23,093 bases of DNA, from the NCBI GenBank assembly GCA_946004305.1, contig CAMFZJ010000006.1:1-23093 (forward strand), in the 5' to 3' direction. The translations under genes were made by a program, and so were the position numbers. Positions 9,501 through 17,731 of the stretch are shown here, one piece after another. The stretch comes from an uncultured Clostridia bacterium (GTDB lineage: Bacteria > Bacillota > Clostridia > Oscillospirales > Acutalibacteraceae). Below the pieces are notes generated by a model. The model saw only the letters and a list, made by a program, of their open reading frames with translations, had not been told where the DNA came from and did not search any database. Each line of letters begins with the position of its first letter. Positions within the stretch are counted from its first letter, which is position 1.

Positions 9501-10912
9501 TCAGCGGAGAATATCAGTCCAAATCTCACAGATATACAGAGGAGCTTTTCGGACACGACCATGTGTTCAAAGCCGGAACTATCGCTACAGTTGCCGATAA
9601 AACAGCAATAGGCTTTGTAAAGAAATTTGCAGAAGAAAATAATAAACCACTTCAAAAAGCTGAAGAAAAACGGCTTGCCATAGGCTGTACAGGTATAAAG
9701 CGTACAACAGGTCAGCATCCCGGAGGAATGGTAGTAGTACCTCAGGGATATGATATTTATGATTTCTGTCCCGTACAACATCCTGCTAATGATATAAAAA
9801 GCGACAATGTAACTACGCACTTCGACTTCCATTCCATCCATGATACCATTACAAAGCTTGATGAGCTTGGACACGATGTTCCGACAATTTATCACTATCT
9901 TGAAATGTTTACAGGTATTCCTGTAATGAAGGTGTCAATGAGTGATCCTGAAGTTATGTCCTTGTTTACCTCTACAAAAGCGTTGGGTGTAACACCTGAG
10001 GATATTGATTCTGAAACCGGTACATTTTCGTTACCTGAATGTGGAACAAACTTTGTAAGAGGAATGTTAATTGAAGCCCAACCTAAAACATTTACAGACT
10101 TACTACAGATAGCAGGACTTTCACACGGTACTGACGTTTGGCTTGGTAATGCACAGGAGCTTATTAAAAACAAAACCTGCACAATTTCAGAAGTAATAGG
10201 TACACGAGATTCCATTATGACATATCTCCTCCATAAAGGCCTTGAGCCGAGTATGGCTTTTAAAATTATGGAAATCACTCGTAAAGGCAATGCATCTAAG
10301 CTGCTTACTGAAGAACATTTCAAGGCTATGCGTGAGCATAATGTACCCGAGTGGTATATAGAATCATGTCTTAAAATAAAATATATGTTCCCAAAGGCTC
10401 ACGCAGCCGCCTATATGATTTCTACATTAAGATTAGGATGGTATAAAGTTCACAGACCTGTAGAATATTATGCTGCATATTTTACTGTCCGAAATGATAA
10501 TTTTGATGGTTTTACAGTAATGCAGGGCAGGGATGCAGTTGTGGAAAAAATGCGAAATATTAAGCAAAAAGGTTTTGAAGCTACTGCAAAAGAAAATGCC
10601 GAGTATGCAATGCTACAGATTATTAATGAAATGATGGCAAGAAAAATAGAAGTTTTGCCTGTTGATGTATACAAATCTGATGCTCATATGTTCAAAATTG
10701 AAGATGGTAAAATAAGATTACCTTTCTGTTCTTTACCCGGAGTTGGCGGTGCTGCTGCTGAAGCTTTAGCCGAAGCCGGTAAAAAATATACTTATATGTC
10801 AATAGAAGATATGCAATTTAAAACAAAAGCATCAAAATCTGTTATTGAGCTACTGAAAGAATGTGGGGCATTAGGAGATTTACCTGACAGTTCCCAAATG
10901 TCATTATTCTAG
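6551..10912 (+). CDS. polC: DNA polymerase III alpha subunit, PolC type
   Basis: Replicative polymerase of low-GC Gram-positives, with built-in 3'-5' proofreading. The 1453-residue layout runs as follows. An N-terminal domain is followed by an OB-fold region (about 235-335). The PHP domain starts at ELHLHTN (349-355, then ITDHG 382-386). The DEDD exonuclease is inserted in it (FDIETTGL 441-448, HNAPFD 522-527, HHRATDDA 579-586), and PHP resumes to CDVHF (751-755). The polymerase domain has GSRGSVGSSF (897-906), a four-cysteine zinc module (CPNC at 925-928, CPDC at 950-953) and catalytic PDIDLNFS (Asp979, Asp981). The C-terminus ends in QMSLF (1449-1453), a beta-clamp-binding pentapeptide. AAGGA overlaps the ispG stop and sets the ATG. 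Size and order of domains are normal. Confidence 0.98.
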   Translation: MKKFKEVFGSYFDASQVSPIMGEAVINRISVNLQLRTIKVDVDFPQLVSRNDIHTTEKHIKNSELALNKFVINPHFGRELFSKDYFEQLITELKFSIPRINGTFANSTVDYSNGTLFISLNNGGKALLDSVKFDLALTKLIQKEFDINVEIKYCGVTEIDGDSQEYQEFQKNTEEKLHRENMEKFAELFEEDENNYKEEAQKRANNVKTQIEVRKGEFLYPQIIKSSIRPFYGRMIKGKIIPIENVQYDSGKVTVWGDVFDIDKKVTKSGDKNIFTIDITDYTGSITAKVFGPISDTAIVDNLSKGMTVVVSGDVEFDKFAGGIVINARSIGTAEKVKVVDNAPEKRVELHLHTNMSQMDGMTPASELIKRAAQWGHKAIAITDHGVAQAFPEAMNTSDKLNKDEEKIKVIYGTEAYFIDDLVESVNGDKNEPLDGTFICFDIETTGLSARTEKITEIGAVKIVNGEIVDTFSTFVNPEKPIPARIVELTGINDSMVKDAPTQSEAVNAFLDFAGDNILVAHNAPFDISFIREACKNMNRPFTNTSIDTVAISRAILPDIKNCKLDTVAKFLRLGEFNHHRATDDAQMLAMIFINLCRRLADDYDIHNTVDINTKIAGGDFKKLPSYHQIILVKNQAGLKNLYKLISYSHLDYFYKKPRIPKSLLLKHREGLIIGSACESGQLIRAIIQGKPHDELCKIAKFHDYLEIQPTGNNEFMLRNGTFKSVKELEEINKKVVKLGEELNIPVVATCDVHFMDPQDSEFRMILQAGQGYKDAQQQAPLYFRTTAEMLEEFEYLGKEKAYEVVVTNSNLISDSIENVRPIPKGNFPPFIEGAEQQLNDITWQRTKERYGDPLPEIVEKRLKKELDAINKYGYSVLYMTAQKLVADSEEHGYLVGSRGSVGSSFVATMSGISEVNPLCPHYICPNCKHSEFIEDGSYGSGFDMPPKNCPDCGTLMEQDGHEIPFETFLGFKGDKVPDIDLNFSGEYQSKSHRYTEELFGHDHVFKAGTIATVADKTAIGFVKKFAEENNKPLQKAEEKRLAIGCTGIKRTTGQHPGGMVVVPQGYDIYDFCPVQHPANDIKSDNVTTHFDFHSIHDTITKLDELGHDVPTIYHYLEMFTGIPVMKVSMSDPEVMSLFTSTKALGVTPEDIDSETGTFSLPECGTNFVRGMLIEAQPKTFTDLLQIAGLSHGTDVWLGNAQELIKNKTCTISEVIGTRDSIMTYLLHKGLEPSMAFKIMEITRKGNASKLLTEEHFKAMREHNVPEWYIESCLKIKYMFPKAHAAAYMISTLRLGWYKVHRPVEYYAAYFTVRNDNFDGFTVMQGRDAVVEKMRNIKQKGFEATAKENAEYAMLQIINEMMARKIEVLPVDVYKSDAHMFKIEDGKIRLPFCSLPGVGGAAAEALAEAGKKYTYMSIEDMQFKTKASKSVIELLKECGALGDLPDSSQMSLF

Positions 10913-10925
10913 AGAGGATGATTAG

Positions 10926-12194
10926 ATGAAAAAACGATTCAACAAATTAGCCAGCGTGTTAATCTGTATTACATTTGCAGTATTTTTACTGTTTATCAAA
11001 GATAAGGTAGATGTGATTTGGCAAGTGATTTGTAACTTTGCTACAGTATTAACTCCAATTATATATGCATTTGCTATTGCGTATATACTGAACTTTCCAT
11101 ACCGTTTTCTGTCTAAAAAAGTATTCGGAAAAATTAAAGCTAAAAGGTTTCAAAAATTTGTTAAACCTATATCACTATTATTAACTTACATTGTTGTGCT
11201 AGGTTTGATTTCTTATATGTTTGCAACCTTGATTCCACAGCTTACAGAAAATGTAACTTTATTGGTTAAGAATTTTCCAAAATATTCAGAAACATTTTCC
11301 GAAAATATGAAAATATTATTGGATTGGCTTGCTGCACATGGTATTGATGTTACCAGCCTTGAAAGCTTAAATTCATTTATAGGTGATTTTCTTTCAAAAA
11401 TATTCAGTCCTGAGATTATAACTAATATTTCAAGTATGGTAATCAACACAAGTATAGTTTTCTATAATTGGATAATCGGACTGATTCTTTCAGTATATAT
11501 GTTAGCTTCAAAGGATTTCTTACTTAATCAGGTAAAAAGATTTGCTACAGCTTTTTTACCAACCCCTTGGATGCCAACTATATTTGAAATAATTGATGTT
11601 ACTGATGATAAATGCGGTAAATTTATGGTCGGTAAAATTCTTGATTCCACAATAATAGGAATTTTGTGCTTTATTACCATGACTGTAATCGGATTACCAT
11701 ATGCACTTTTAATTAGCGTAATTGTAGCTGTTTGTAACATAATTCCATTCTTCGGACCTTTCATAGGCGGAATTCCAAGTGCTGCACTTTTGCTTATGAT
11801 TTCTCCTATTCATTGTGTAGTTTTTGTAATTATGATTTTCGTTTTACAGCAGATTGACGGTAACTTTATAGGACCGAGAATTGTTGGTTCAAAAGTTGGT
11901 TTAGTTGGTTTCTGGTCTTTGTTTTCTGTACTTGTAGCAGGAGGACTTTTTGGCGTACCGGGTATGATTTTGGGTACACCTATTTTCGCTGCAATTTATA
12001 CCTTAGTTGGCAAAAAGGTAAGGAGTCGTATTGCGATGAAGGGAGAAAATGCTCAGAAAGTACTTGATACAGATGTTTTGAATTCAACTAATTTAACAAA
12101 TATTAAAGTATCAAATCTCAAAATCAAAAAGCATTCAAAGGATACGCCTACTTCAAAAGAAAACATTGATGAAGTAAACGAAAACAAGGAATAA
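10926..12194 (+). CDS. AI-2E/PerM-family membrane permease
   Basis: Member of the AI-2E transporter (PF01594, formerly UPF0118) family of multi-spanning membrane proteins. Substrates of most members are unknown; some act in autoinducer or cation efflux, so I give no substrate. The 422-residue chain has N-terminal helices at about 10-25, 36-56 and 79-101, a soluble loop near 105-165, and five or so later helices. The family-typical C-terminal core reads QQIDGNFIGPRIVG then GLFGVPGMILGTPIFAA (about 310-360). A hydrophilic Lys/Asn/Glu-rich tail of roughly 55 residues follows. The start has GAGAGGA 10 or so bases upstream and lies 13 bases after polC, so it probably reads through from the housekeeping run. 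Confidence 0.88.
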   Translation: MKKRFNKLASVLICITFAVFLLFIKDKVDVIWQVICNFATVLTPIIYAFAIAYILNFPYRFLSKKVFGKIKAKRFQKFVKPISLLLTYIVVLGLISYMFATLIPQLTENVTLLVKNFPKYSETFSENMKILLDWLAAHGIDVTSLESLNSFIGDFLSKIFSPEIITNISSMVINTSIVFYNWIIGLILSVYMLASKDFLLNQVKRFATAFLPTPWMPTIFEIIDVTDDKCGKFMVGKILDSTIIGILCFITMTVIGLPYALLISVIVAVCNIIPFFGPFIGGIPSAALLLMISPIHCVVFVIMIFVLQQIDGNFIGPRIVGSKVGLVGFWSLFSVLVAGGLFGVPGMILGTPIFAAIYTLVGKKVRSRIAMKGENAQKVLDTDVLNSTNLTNIKVSNLKIKKHSKDTPTSKENIDEVNENKE

Positions 12195-12204
12195 TCATAA
12201 ACGG

Positions 12205-12230
12205 TTGACATAATCGATTTATTATGTTAA
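12205..12230. promoter_or_regulatory. dyad over the his promoter, probable operator
   Basis: TTGACATAAT (12205-12214) and ATTATGTTAA (12221-12230) are inverted repeats separated by 6 bases; nine of ten positions are Watson-Crick complementary and one is G/T. The dyad spans the -35 element, the spacer and the first bases of the -10. It lacks a following T-tract, so it is not a terminator for the upstream permease gene. I infer a repressor site for histidine control. A TrpR-like YerC/HisR regulator has been proposed for Firmicute his genes, but I cannot match its motif from memory. Confidence 0.55.
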
Positions 12231-12233
12231 CAT
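12205..12233 (+). promoter_or_regulatory. promoter of the his operon
   Basis: A consensus -35 TTGACA (12205-12210) is followed after 17 bases by TAACAT (12228-12233), a 4/6 match to the -10 consensus. This predicts transcription starting near 12240 and a leader of only about 24 bases before hisZ. Such a short leader leaves no room for a T-box or attenuator, so control is likely at initiation. GAGGT at 12253-12257 is the hisZ ribosome site. Confidence 0.7.
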
Positions 12234-12263
12234 ATTAGCACACTAAAGTGATGAGGTAATACA

Positions 12264-13430
12264 ATGAAAAGAAATCTTAAAATTACTCCTGAAGGTACAA
12301 AGGATTATTTGTTCAAAGAGTGTACTGCGGTAAACTATGTGTGCAGAAAAATACAGACTGTATTTGAAAATCATCAATTCCATCAGGTTTTCACTCCAAC
12401 ATTTGAATATTTTGATTTATTCGCAAATGACGCTAGCGGAATAACTGCTGAATCTATGTTTAAAACAACAGATAATAAAGGCAGAATTATCGTGGCAAGA
12501 CCGGATTCCACACTTCCTATTGCCAGAATGGTATCAACCAGACTTCAGAATGAAATTTTGCCCGTAAGACTTTTTTACAAACAAAATGTATTCAGAAATA
12601 ATCCGTCTTTAACCGGTAGAAGTAATGAAATAATGCAGATGGGCGTTGAGCTTATTGGATCAAAAGGCAAACGTGCTGACTTGGAGGTTATTACTACTGC
12701 GATACAGAGTATGCAGGCTATAAGTAATGATTTTCGTATTGAGATAGGTCATTCTATGCTGTTTAATGCTCTTGCAGATTCTTTAAAAGCAAGTGATGAT
12801 GTTAAGGAAAACATTCGTGTGTATATTGAAAATAAGAATTACTCTGCTCTTAACAACGTACTTGATAACCTGCAACAGGATGAAACTGTAAAAGCCATAC
12901 GTAAGCTGCCATCATTATTTGGCAGTGATGAAGTATTTGAAAAAGCTTCACAAATTATTAAATGCGAAGAAGCCTTAAAAGCTCTTGAATATCTTAAAGA
13001 CCTATATAATGAGCTTGAATCACTTACTCTTGGAGAAAAGATAATTGTTGACTTAGGTCTTGTTCAGCGCAACGATTATTACAGCGGCATCATCTTTACA
13101 GGATATGTACAAGGCTACGGCGACGCTATACTTTCCGGGGGTAGATATGACAAAATATTTGATATATTCGACTGTTCAATGGGAGCTTCCGGATTTGCGA
13201 TTAATATAAATCATATTGCAGAGCAGGCAAAGGATAAAGAAAAAACAAATATTCCCGATGTGCTGGTATTTGCAAAAAATGATTGTGATATAATGAAAGC
13301 TATATCGTATACAAATGAACTGGTAAATAAAGGCATAAAGGCTCAGTTTTCTGATTTATCTGATGAATCTGATGCAAGAGAATTTGCCCAAAAGCTTGGT
13401 ATTGCCGAATTTGATGTGATAGGGGAGTAA
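12264..13430 (+). CDS. hisZ: ATP phosphoribosyltransferase regulatory subunit HisZ
   Basis: Histidyl-tRNA-synthetase-like protein that lacks charging activity and forms the hetero-octamer with short HisG, giving it activity and histidine feedback. The 388 residues resemble the class II aaRS catalytic core: PEGTKDYLF near the N-terminus, TPTFEYFDLF (about 45-54), ARPDSTLPIARM (about 78-89), and a motif-2-like RLFYKQNVFRNNP. A late glycine-rich GGRYD block follows YGDAILS. There is no C-terminal anticodon-binding domain of full HisRS size. Being first in a his operon and 2 bases from a short hisG makes HisZ far more likely than a true HisS. The start has GAGGT 6 bases upstream. Confidence 0.94.
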   Translation: MKRNLKITPEGTKDYLFKECTAVNYVCRKIQTVFENHQFHQVFTPTFEYFDLFANDASGITAESMFKTTDNKGRIIVARPDSTLPIARMVSTRLQNEILPVRLFYKQNVFRNNPSLTGRSNEIMQMGVELIGSKGKRADLEVITTAIQSMQAISNDFRIEIGHSMLFNALADSLKASDDVKENIRVYIENKNYSALNNVLDNLQQDETVKAIRKLPSLFGSDEVFEKASQIIKCEEALKALEYLKDLYNELESLTLGEKIIVDLGLVQRNDYYSGIIFTGYVQGYGDAILSGGRYDKIFDIFDCSMGASGFAININHIAEQAKDKEKTNIPDVLVFAKNDCDIMKAISYTNELVNKGIKAQFSDLSDESDAREFAQKLGIAEFDVIGE

Positions 13431-13432
13431 TT

Positions 13433-14062
13433 ATGAAACCATTGAGAATTGCCCTTACAAAGGGCAGACTTGAAAAATCAACAATAGAATTATTTGAAAA
13501 GATTGGATATAACTGTGACGAAGTTCATAACAAAGGCAGAAAGTTGATTTTACCTATTGGTAATAATGATTTTGAGGTCGTATTAGCTAAAGCTGCTGAT
13601 GTTATTACATACGTTGAGTCAGGTGTGTGTGATTTAGGAGTTGTAGGTAAAGATACTATTCTTGAAAACGGCACATCTTTTTATGAACTCCTTGATTTAG
13701 GATTTGGTAAATGTAAATTTGCACTTGCCTGCAAGAAAGATTATGACTTTTATCACGGATACGGTACGAAAACAATAGCTACAAAATATCCTAATGTTAC
13801 CCGTAATTTTTTTGAAAATAAAAATATGGACGTTAGAGTTATAAAGATTGAAGGCTCTGTTGAACTGGCTCCGTTAGTTGGCTTGGCAGACGGAATTGTA
13901 GATATTGTTGAAACTGGCTCTACTTTAAAGGCAAATAATCTTGAAGTGATAGAGGATGTAACAAATATTTCAGCCAGATTAATTGCCAATATAGCAAGCT
14001 TGAAGCTAAGAAAAAAGGAAATTGAAGAATTGGAAAGAAAATTGGAGGCAGCAATAGAATGA
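13433..14062 (+). CDS. hisG: ATP phosphoribosyltransferase, short-form catalytic subunit
   Basis: Catalyses the committed step of histidine synthesis, joining ATP and PRPP to give phosphoribosyl-ATP. At 209 residues it is the short HisG form that lacks the C-terminal regulatory domain and therefore needs HisZ, which is encoded immediately upstream. Visible family blocks are RIALTKGRLEK at the start, DLGVVGKDT (about 67-75), and the PRPP-binding region GIVDIVETGSTLK (about 153-165). The ATG follows hisZ by 2 bases with GGGAG upstream. It overlaps hisD by 4 bases (ATGA), so the two are translationally coupled. Confidence 0.97.
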   Translation: MKPLRIALTKGRLEKSTIELFEKIGYNCDEVHNKGRKLILPIGNNDFEVVLAKAADVITYVESGVCDLGVVGKDTILENGTSFYELLDLGFGKCKFALACKKDYDFYHGYGTKTIATKYPNVTRNFFENKNMDVRVIKIEGSVELAPLVGLADGIVDIVETGSTLKANNLEVIEDVTNISARLIANIASLKLRKKEIEELERKLEAAIE

Positions 14063-15351
14063 TAACTACTGTTATTGCAAACGGTAAAGATGAATACGAT
14101 TTCATAGAAGCCCTTAAACAGCGCTCTAACAGCGGAGCAAAGGACGTTAGTTCAGCTGTTTCAGAGATTATTAATAACGTAAAGTTAAACGGGGATAAAG
14201 CTGTTTACGATTATACTGTTAAATTTGACGGCAAAGCTCCTGAAAAGCTTGAAATCAGCAAGAATGAAATTGAACAGTTGATTTCATGCTGTGACAAAGA
14301 CTATATTGATACTTTAAAAAAGGCAGCAAAAAATATTGAGGATTTCCACAAAAGGCAGATTCAACAAACCTGGATGACAACTAAAGAAAACGGAGTTATG
14401 ATGGGGCAAAGAATCAGAGGTCTTGAAAGAGTTGGTCTTTATGTACCCGGCGGTACAGCTGCCTATCCGTCATCTGTTTTGATGAATGCAATTCCTGCAA
14501 AGCTTGCAGGGTGTAAGGAAATTATAATGACTACACCTCCGTCAAAAGACGGTAAACCGAATCCTGATATTGTAGCAGCTGCAATTATTGCAGGTGTTGA
14601 CAGAATTTTCCTTATGGGCGGTGCTCAAGCTGTAGCAGCTCTTGCATATGGTACAAAGAGCGTTCCTAAGGTAGATAAAATTGTAGGACCCGGTAATATT
14701 TTTGTAGCTACTGCTAAAAAGTTTTTATACGGTGTTGTGGATATTGATATGATTGCAGGTCCAAGTGAAATCCTAATTATAGCCGATAAAACTGCAAATC
14801 CAAAATTCCTTGCCGCTGACTTAATGAGTCAGGCAGAGCATGACAGGCTTGCTTCATCAATATTACTGACTGACTATGAGCCTTTGGCTGAGCAGGTTAA
14901 ATCAGAGCTTATAAAACAAATGGCTAAATTAAGCCGTAAAGATATTATTGAGGACTCTCTTGAAAATTACGGAGCTATTATAGTTTGTTCAGATATGGAG
15001 CAGGCTGTTGACTTTGCTAATGAACTTGCTCCTGAACACCTTGAGGTTTGTTGTGAAAATCCAATGGAATACATAGGAGAGCTTGATAATGCAGGTTCCG
15101 TATTCCTGGGAAATTATAGTCCTGAGCCTTTAGGTGACTATTTTGCAGGTCCTAACCACGTTCTTCCCACAAGCGGTACGGCTAGATTTTTCAGCCCTCT
15201 TTCTGTAGATAGCTTTGTTAAAAAATCAAGCTTTATTTATTACACAGAAGATGCTTTAAAGGCTGACGCTGAGGATGTCGTGCGATTTGCTGAAACTGAG
15301 GGGCTTACAGCTCACGCAAACTCTATAAAAGTACGTTTCAATATTGATTAA
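14059..15351 (+). CDS. hisD: histidinol dehydrogenase
   Basis: Zinc- and NAD-dependent enzyme carrying out the last two oxidations, histidinol to histidinal to histidine. The 430-residue protein has GLYVPGGTAAYPSSVLMN (about 126-143), GGAQAVAALAYGT (187-199), KIVGPGN (207-213), and the zinc-site block SQAEHD (Gln258, His261). Catalytic ELAPEHLEV (Glu326, His327) and the later GPNHVLPT complete the active site. Length is typical. The start overlaps the hisG stop (ATGA at 14059-14062), with GGAGG in the preceding hisG codons. Confidence 0.97.
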   Translation: MITTVIANGKDEYDFIEALKQRSNSGAKDVSSAVSEIINNVKLNGDKAVYDYTVKFDGKAPEKLEISKNEIEQLISCCDKDYIDTLKKAAKNIEDFHKRQIQQTWMTTKENGVMMGQRIRGLERVGLYVPGGTAAYPSSVLMNAIPAKLAGCKEIIMTTPPSKDGKPNPDIVAAAIIAGVDRIFLMGGAQAVAALAYGTKSVPKVDKIVGPGNIFVATAKKFLYGVVDIDMIAGPSEILIIADKTANPKFLAADLMSQAEHDRLASSILLTDYEPLAEQVKSELIKQMAKLSRKDIIEDSLENYGAIIVCSDMEQAVDFANELAPEHLEVCCENPMEYIGELDNAGSVFLGNYSPEPLGDYFAGPNHVLPTSGTARFFSPLSVDSFVKKSSFIYYTEDALKADAEDVVRFAETEGLTAHANSIKVRFNID

Positions 15352-15361
15352 GGTGATTTAA

Positions 15362-16423
15362 TTGTCCTATGAATTAAACGATAAAATTAATAATTTAGTG
15401 CCATATGAACCTATTTCAGGTACATATGATATTCGATTAGACGCTAATGAATGTTCATTAAATTATGATGAAAATTTTTTAAATTTAGCTACTGAAGCTG
15501 TTAAAGAAGTTGATTTTAACAGATATCCTGACCCACTATGTTTGGAGCTTAGAAAAGCATTTGCAGAGTATTACGGAGTCGATTATAAGAATGTAACAGT
15601 AGGCAACGGCTCAGACGAATTAATTTTTTTAATAGAATCTGCTTTTCTAAAAAAAGGTGAAAAGCTTTTAGTTGCTGTACCTGATTTTAGTATGTATGAA
15701 TTTTACAGTAGCGTCACCGAAAATCAATGTATAAAGTATTTAAAAAACAGTGAACTAAACATTGATGTCAACCAACTTATTGATACAATAAATAATGAAA
15801 ATATTAAGCTCGTTATTTTTTCGAACCCTTGTAATCCTACAGGTCAGGGAATAACCAAAGAAGATGCTATCCGCTTGGTTAAAAATACAAATGCATTAAT
15901 TGTATTGGATGAAGCATATATGGATTTTTGGGATGAGAGTAACAGCTTGATTAAAGATGTTGAATTATATTCAAATCTTATTGTTTTACGTACTGCTTCA
16001 AAAGCTATGGGCAGCGCTGCATTAAGATTAGGCTTTGCAATAGCCAACGAAAATATTTCCAAGGCAATAATGGCTGTAAAATCACCTTATAATGTAAACA
16101 GTATCTCACAAGCTATTGGTACAAAACTATATAAAAATAAAGATTTTTTAATAAACAGAACAAAATCTATTGTAGAAAACACAAAAAAGCTATATAATGA
16201 GTTAGTTGAAATCAGCAGTACAACAGATGATTTTATTGTTTATCCCACAAAAACCAATTTTGTTTTTATCAAAACATCTTTTGGTAAAGAGCTGTGGGAG
16301 TTTTTAAAGGCAAATTCTGTTGTGATACGATACATGGGTGACTATGTAAGAATAACTGCCGGTACAACTAAAGAAGTAGAAACAACTGTTAGATTAATTA
16401 AAGATTTTTTGTCTGAGAGGTAA
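15362..16423 (+). CDS. hisC: histidinol-phosphate aminotransferase
   Basis: PLP-dependent fold-type I aminotransferase converting imidazole-acetol phosphate plus glutamate to histidinol phosphate. The 353-residue protein has RLDANE near 25-30, GNGSDE (81-86), NPCNPTG (155-161), DEAYMDF (183-189) and the Schiff-base lysine in TASKAMGSAALRLG (Lys214), with a later RITAGT block. The start is TTG at 15362, served by AAGGTGA at 15350-15356. The next in-frame Met is beyond residue 100, so the TTG is effectively forced. In the family this enzyme can also serve aromatic amino acids; the operon position argues for histidine. Confidence 0.95.
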   Translation: MSYELNDKINNLVPYEPISGTYDIRLDANECSLNYDENFLNLATEAVKEVDFNRYPDPLCLELRKAFAEYYGVDYKNVTVGNGSDELIFLIESAFLKKGEKLLVAVPDFSMYEFYSSVTENQCIKYLKNSELNIDVNQLIDTINNENIKLVIFSNPCNPTGQGITKEDAIRLVKNTNALIVLDEAYMDFWDESNSLIKDVELYSNLIVLRTASKAMGSAALRLGFAIANENISKAIMAVKSPYNVNSISQAIGTKLYKNKDFLINRTKSIVENTKKLYNELVEISSTTDDFIVYPTKTNFVFIKTSFGKELWEFLKANSVVIRYMGDYVRITAGTTKEVETTVRLIKDFLSER

Positions 16424-16425
16424 TT

Positions 16426-17004
16426 ATGCGTTTTTCCGAAATTAACAGAAAAACTAAAGAGACTGACATTAGTCTTAGCTTAAATCTTGACGGCGGCGAA
16501 GTAAGCATTGATACGGGTGTTGGATTTTTTGATCATATGCTAAATTCCTTTGCTGTTCACGGAGGATTTGGATTAAAGATAAAAGTTCAGGGAGATTTAC
16601 AGGTTGATGATCACCACACTATAGAAGATACAGGTATTGTACTTGGTTTAGCATTAAAAGAAGCTTTAGGGGATAAAGGCTCAATTGAAAGATTCGGAAG
16701 CTTTTATGTTCCAATGGATGAGGCTCTTGCCTTTGCTTCTATTGATATAAGCGGAAGACCATATCTTGTATTTGACGCTGATTTTCCACAGGAAAAATGC
16801 GGTGATTATACGAGTGCTATGACTTGGGAATTTATGCGTGCATTTGCTTTCAATGCCGGAATAACATTACATACAAAGGTTTTATATGGCAATAACTCCC
16901 ACCATATGATTGAAGCTATGTTTAAGACTGTAGCTCACGCATTAAGATTAGCTGTAAAAACTAACGATACAAATAAACCACTTTCCACAAAAGGAGTGTT
17001 ATAA
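16426..17004 (+). CDS. hisB: imidazoleglycerol-phosphate dehydratase (monofunctional)
   Basis: Manganese enzyme dehydrating imidazole-glycerol phosphate to imidazole-acetol phosphate. The 192-residue length is that of the monofunctional dehydratase, with no N-terminal histidinol-phosphatase domain. The duplicated metal motifs are visible as DHHTIEDTG (62-70) and NSHHMIEA (157-164), and GFFDHML (33-39) lies near the front. GAGAGG overlaps the hisC end and the start is 2 bases after the hisC stop. The stop TAA shares one base with the hisA ATG. In most relatives hisH would come next; here it does not. Confidence 0.97.
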   Translation: MRFSEINRKTKETDISLSLNLDGGEVSIDTGVGFFDHMLNSFAVHGGFGLKIKVQGDLQVDDHHTIEDTGIVLGLALKEALGDKGSIERFGSFYVPMDEALAFASIDISGRPYLVFDADFPQEKCGDYTSAMTWEFMRAFAFNAGITLHTKVLYGNNSHHMIEAMFKTVAHALRLAVKTNDTNKPLSTKGVL

Positions 17005-17726
17005 TGATTATTATACCTGCTATTGATATAAAAGACGGAAATTGCGTTAGATTATTCAAAGGTGACTATTCAACTGTTTCGAAGGTTGCCGAAAGCCCAT
17101 ATGATACTGCAAAGTCCTTTGCAGATACTGGGGCGAAGTGGATGCATATGATTGACCTTGACGGAGCAAAAGACGGTAAGCTTGTTAATTCAGATTTGAT
17201 TATAGATGTTGCCAAAAACACTCCTATTAACGTAGAAGTGGGCGGCGGAATACGCAATATGAAAACTGTTGAACATTACCTTAACAATGGTATTAATAGG
17301 GTTATTCTCGGTTCTGCTGCTGTTAAAAATCAACAGCTTGTAATTGATGCTGTTAAAAATTATGGTGAAAAAATTGCTGTCGGTATTGACGCAAAAAACG
17401 GAATGGTTTGCGCAGAGGGTTGGACTGATAAATCTGAAATGAAATATTTGGATTTGGCAAAACAGATGGAGCAAATCGGTGTAAAGACTATTATTTTCAC
17501 AGATATTGACACAGACGGTACATTATCAGGTCCAAACCTTAAACAGCTTGATGATTTAACACACAATGTTTCTTGTAATATTATTGCCAGCGGTGGAATA
17601 TCAAACCTTAAGGACATTATAAATGTAAACAGTCTTAATGTTTACGGTTGTATTACCGGTAAAGCTATATATACAGGAGATCTTGATTTAAAAATGGCTC
17701 TTGATATTGCTTCTAAAGTAAGGTGA
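17004..17726 (+). CDS. hisA: ProFAR isomerase HisA
   Basis: Phosphoribosylformimino-5-aminoimidazole carboxamide ribotide isomerase, a TIM barrel that catalyses the Amadori-type opening of ProFAR to PRFAR. The 240-residue protein opens with IIPAIDIKDGNCVRLFKGD, where Asp8 is the catalytic acid. It has GGGIR (80-84), VGIDAKNG with Asp129, and TDIDTDGT (166-173). The opening AIDI...CVRL and the second-half residues are HisA-like. HisF normally begins with a Lys/Arg-rich IIPCLDVK, so I rule out HisF. AAAGGAG precedes the start, which overlaps the hisB stop by one base. Downstream it overlaps a GTG that can extend hisI. Confidence 0.96.
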   Translation: MIIIPAIDIKDGNCVRLFKGDYSTVSKVAESPYDTAKSFADTGAKWMHMIDLDGAKDGKLVNSDLIIDVAKNTPINVEVGGGIRNMKTVEHYLNNGINRVILGSAAVKNQQLVIDAVKNYGEKIAVGIDAKNGMVCAEGWTDKSEMKYLDLAKQMEQIGVKTIIFTDIDTDGTLSGPNLKQLDDLTHNVSCNIIASGGISNLKDIINVNSLNVYGCITGKAIYTGDLDLKMALDIASKVR

Positions 17727-17731
17727 ATAAA

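Noticed and set aside
9416..9895. 159-codon open frame on the minus strand
   Set aside because: It lies wholly inside the polC polymerase domain, has no ribosome site I can see, and its translation is low-complexity with no recognisable family. It is a shadow of polC.
12205..12230. Rho-independent terminator after the AI-2E-family gene
   Set aside because: The stem is AT-rich, includes the -35 hexamer, and no T run follows it.
12264..13430. True histidyl-tRNA synthetase (hisS)
   Set aside because: It is 388 residues, lacks the full anticodon-binding domain, and is directly followed by a short hisG, all of which point to HisZ.
17004..17726. hisF rather than hisA
   Set aside because: The N-terminus reads PAIDIK...CVRL and the second half has the HisA pattern; HisF would begin close to IPCLDVK. 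This matters because hisF is otherwise missing.
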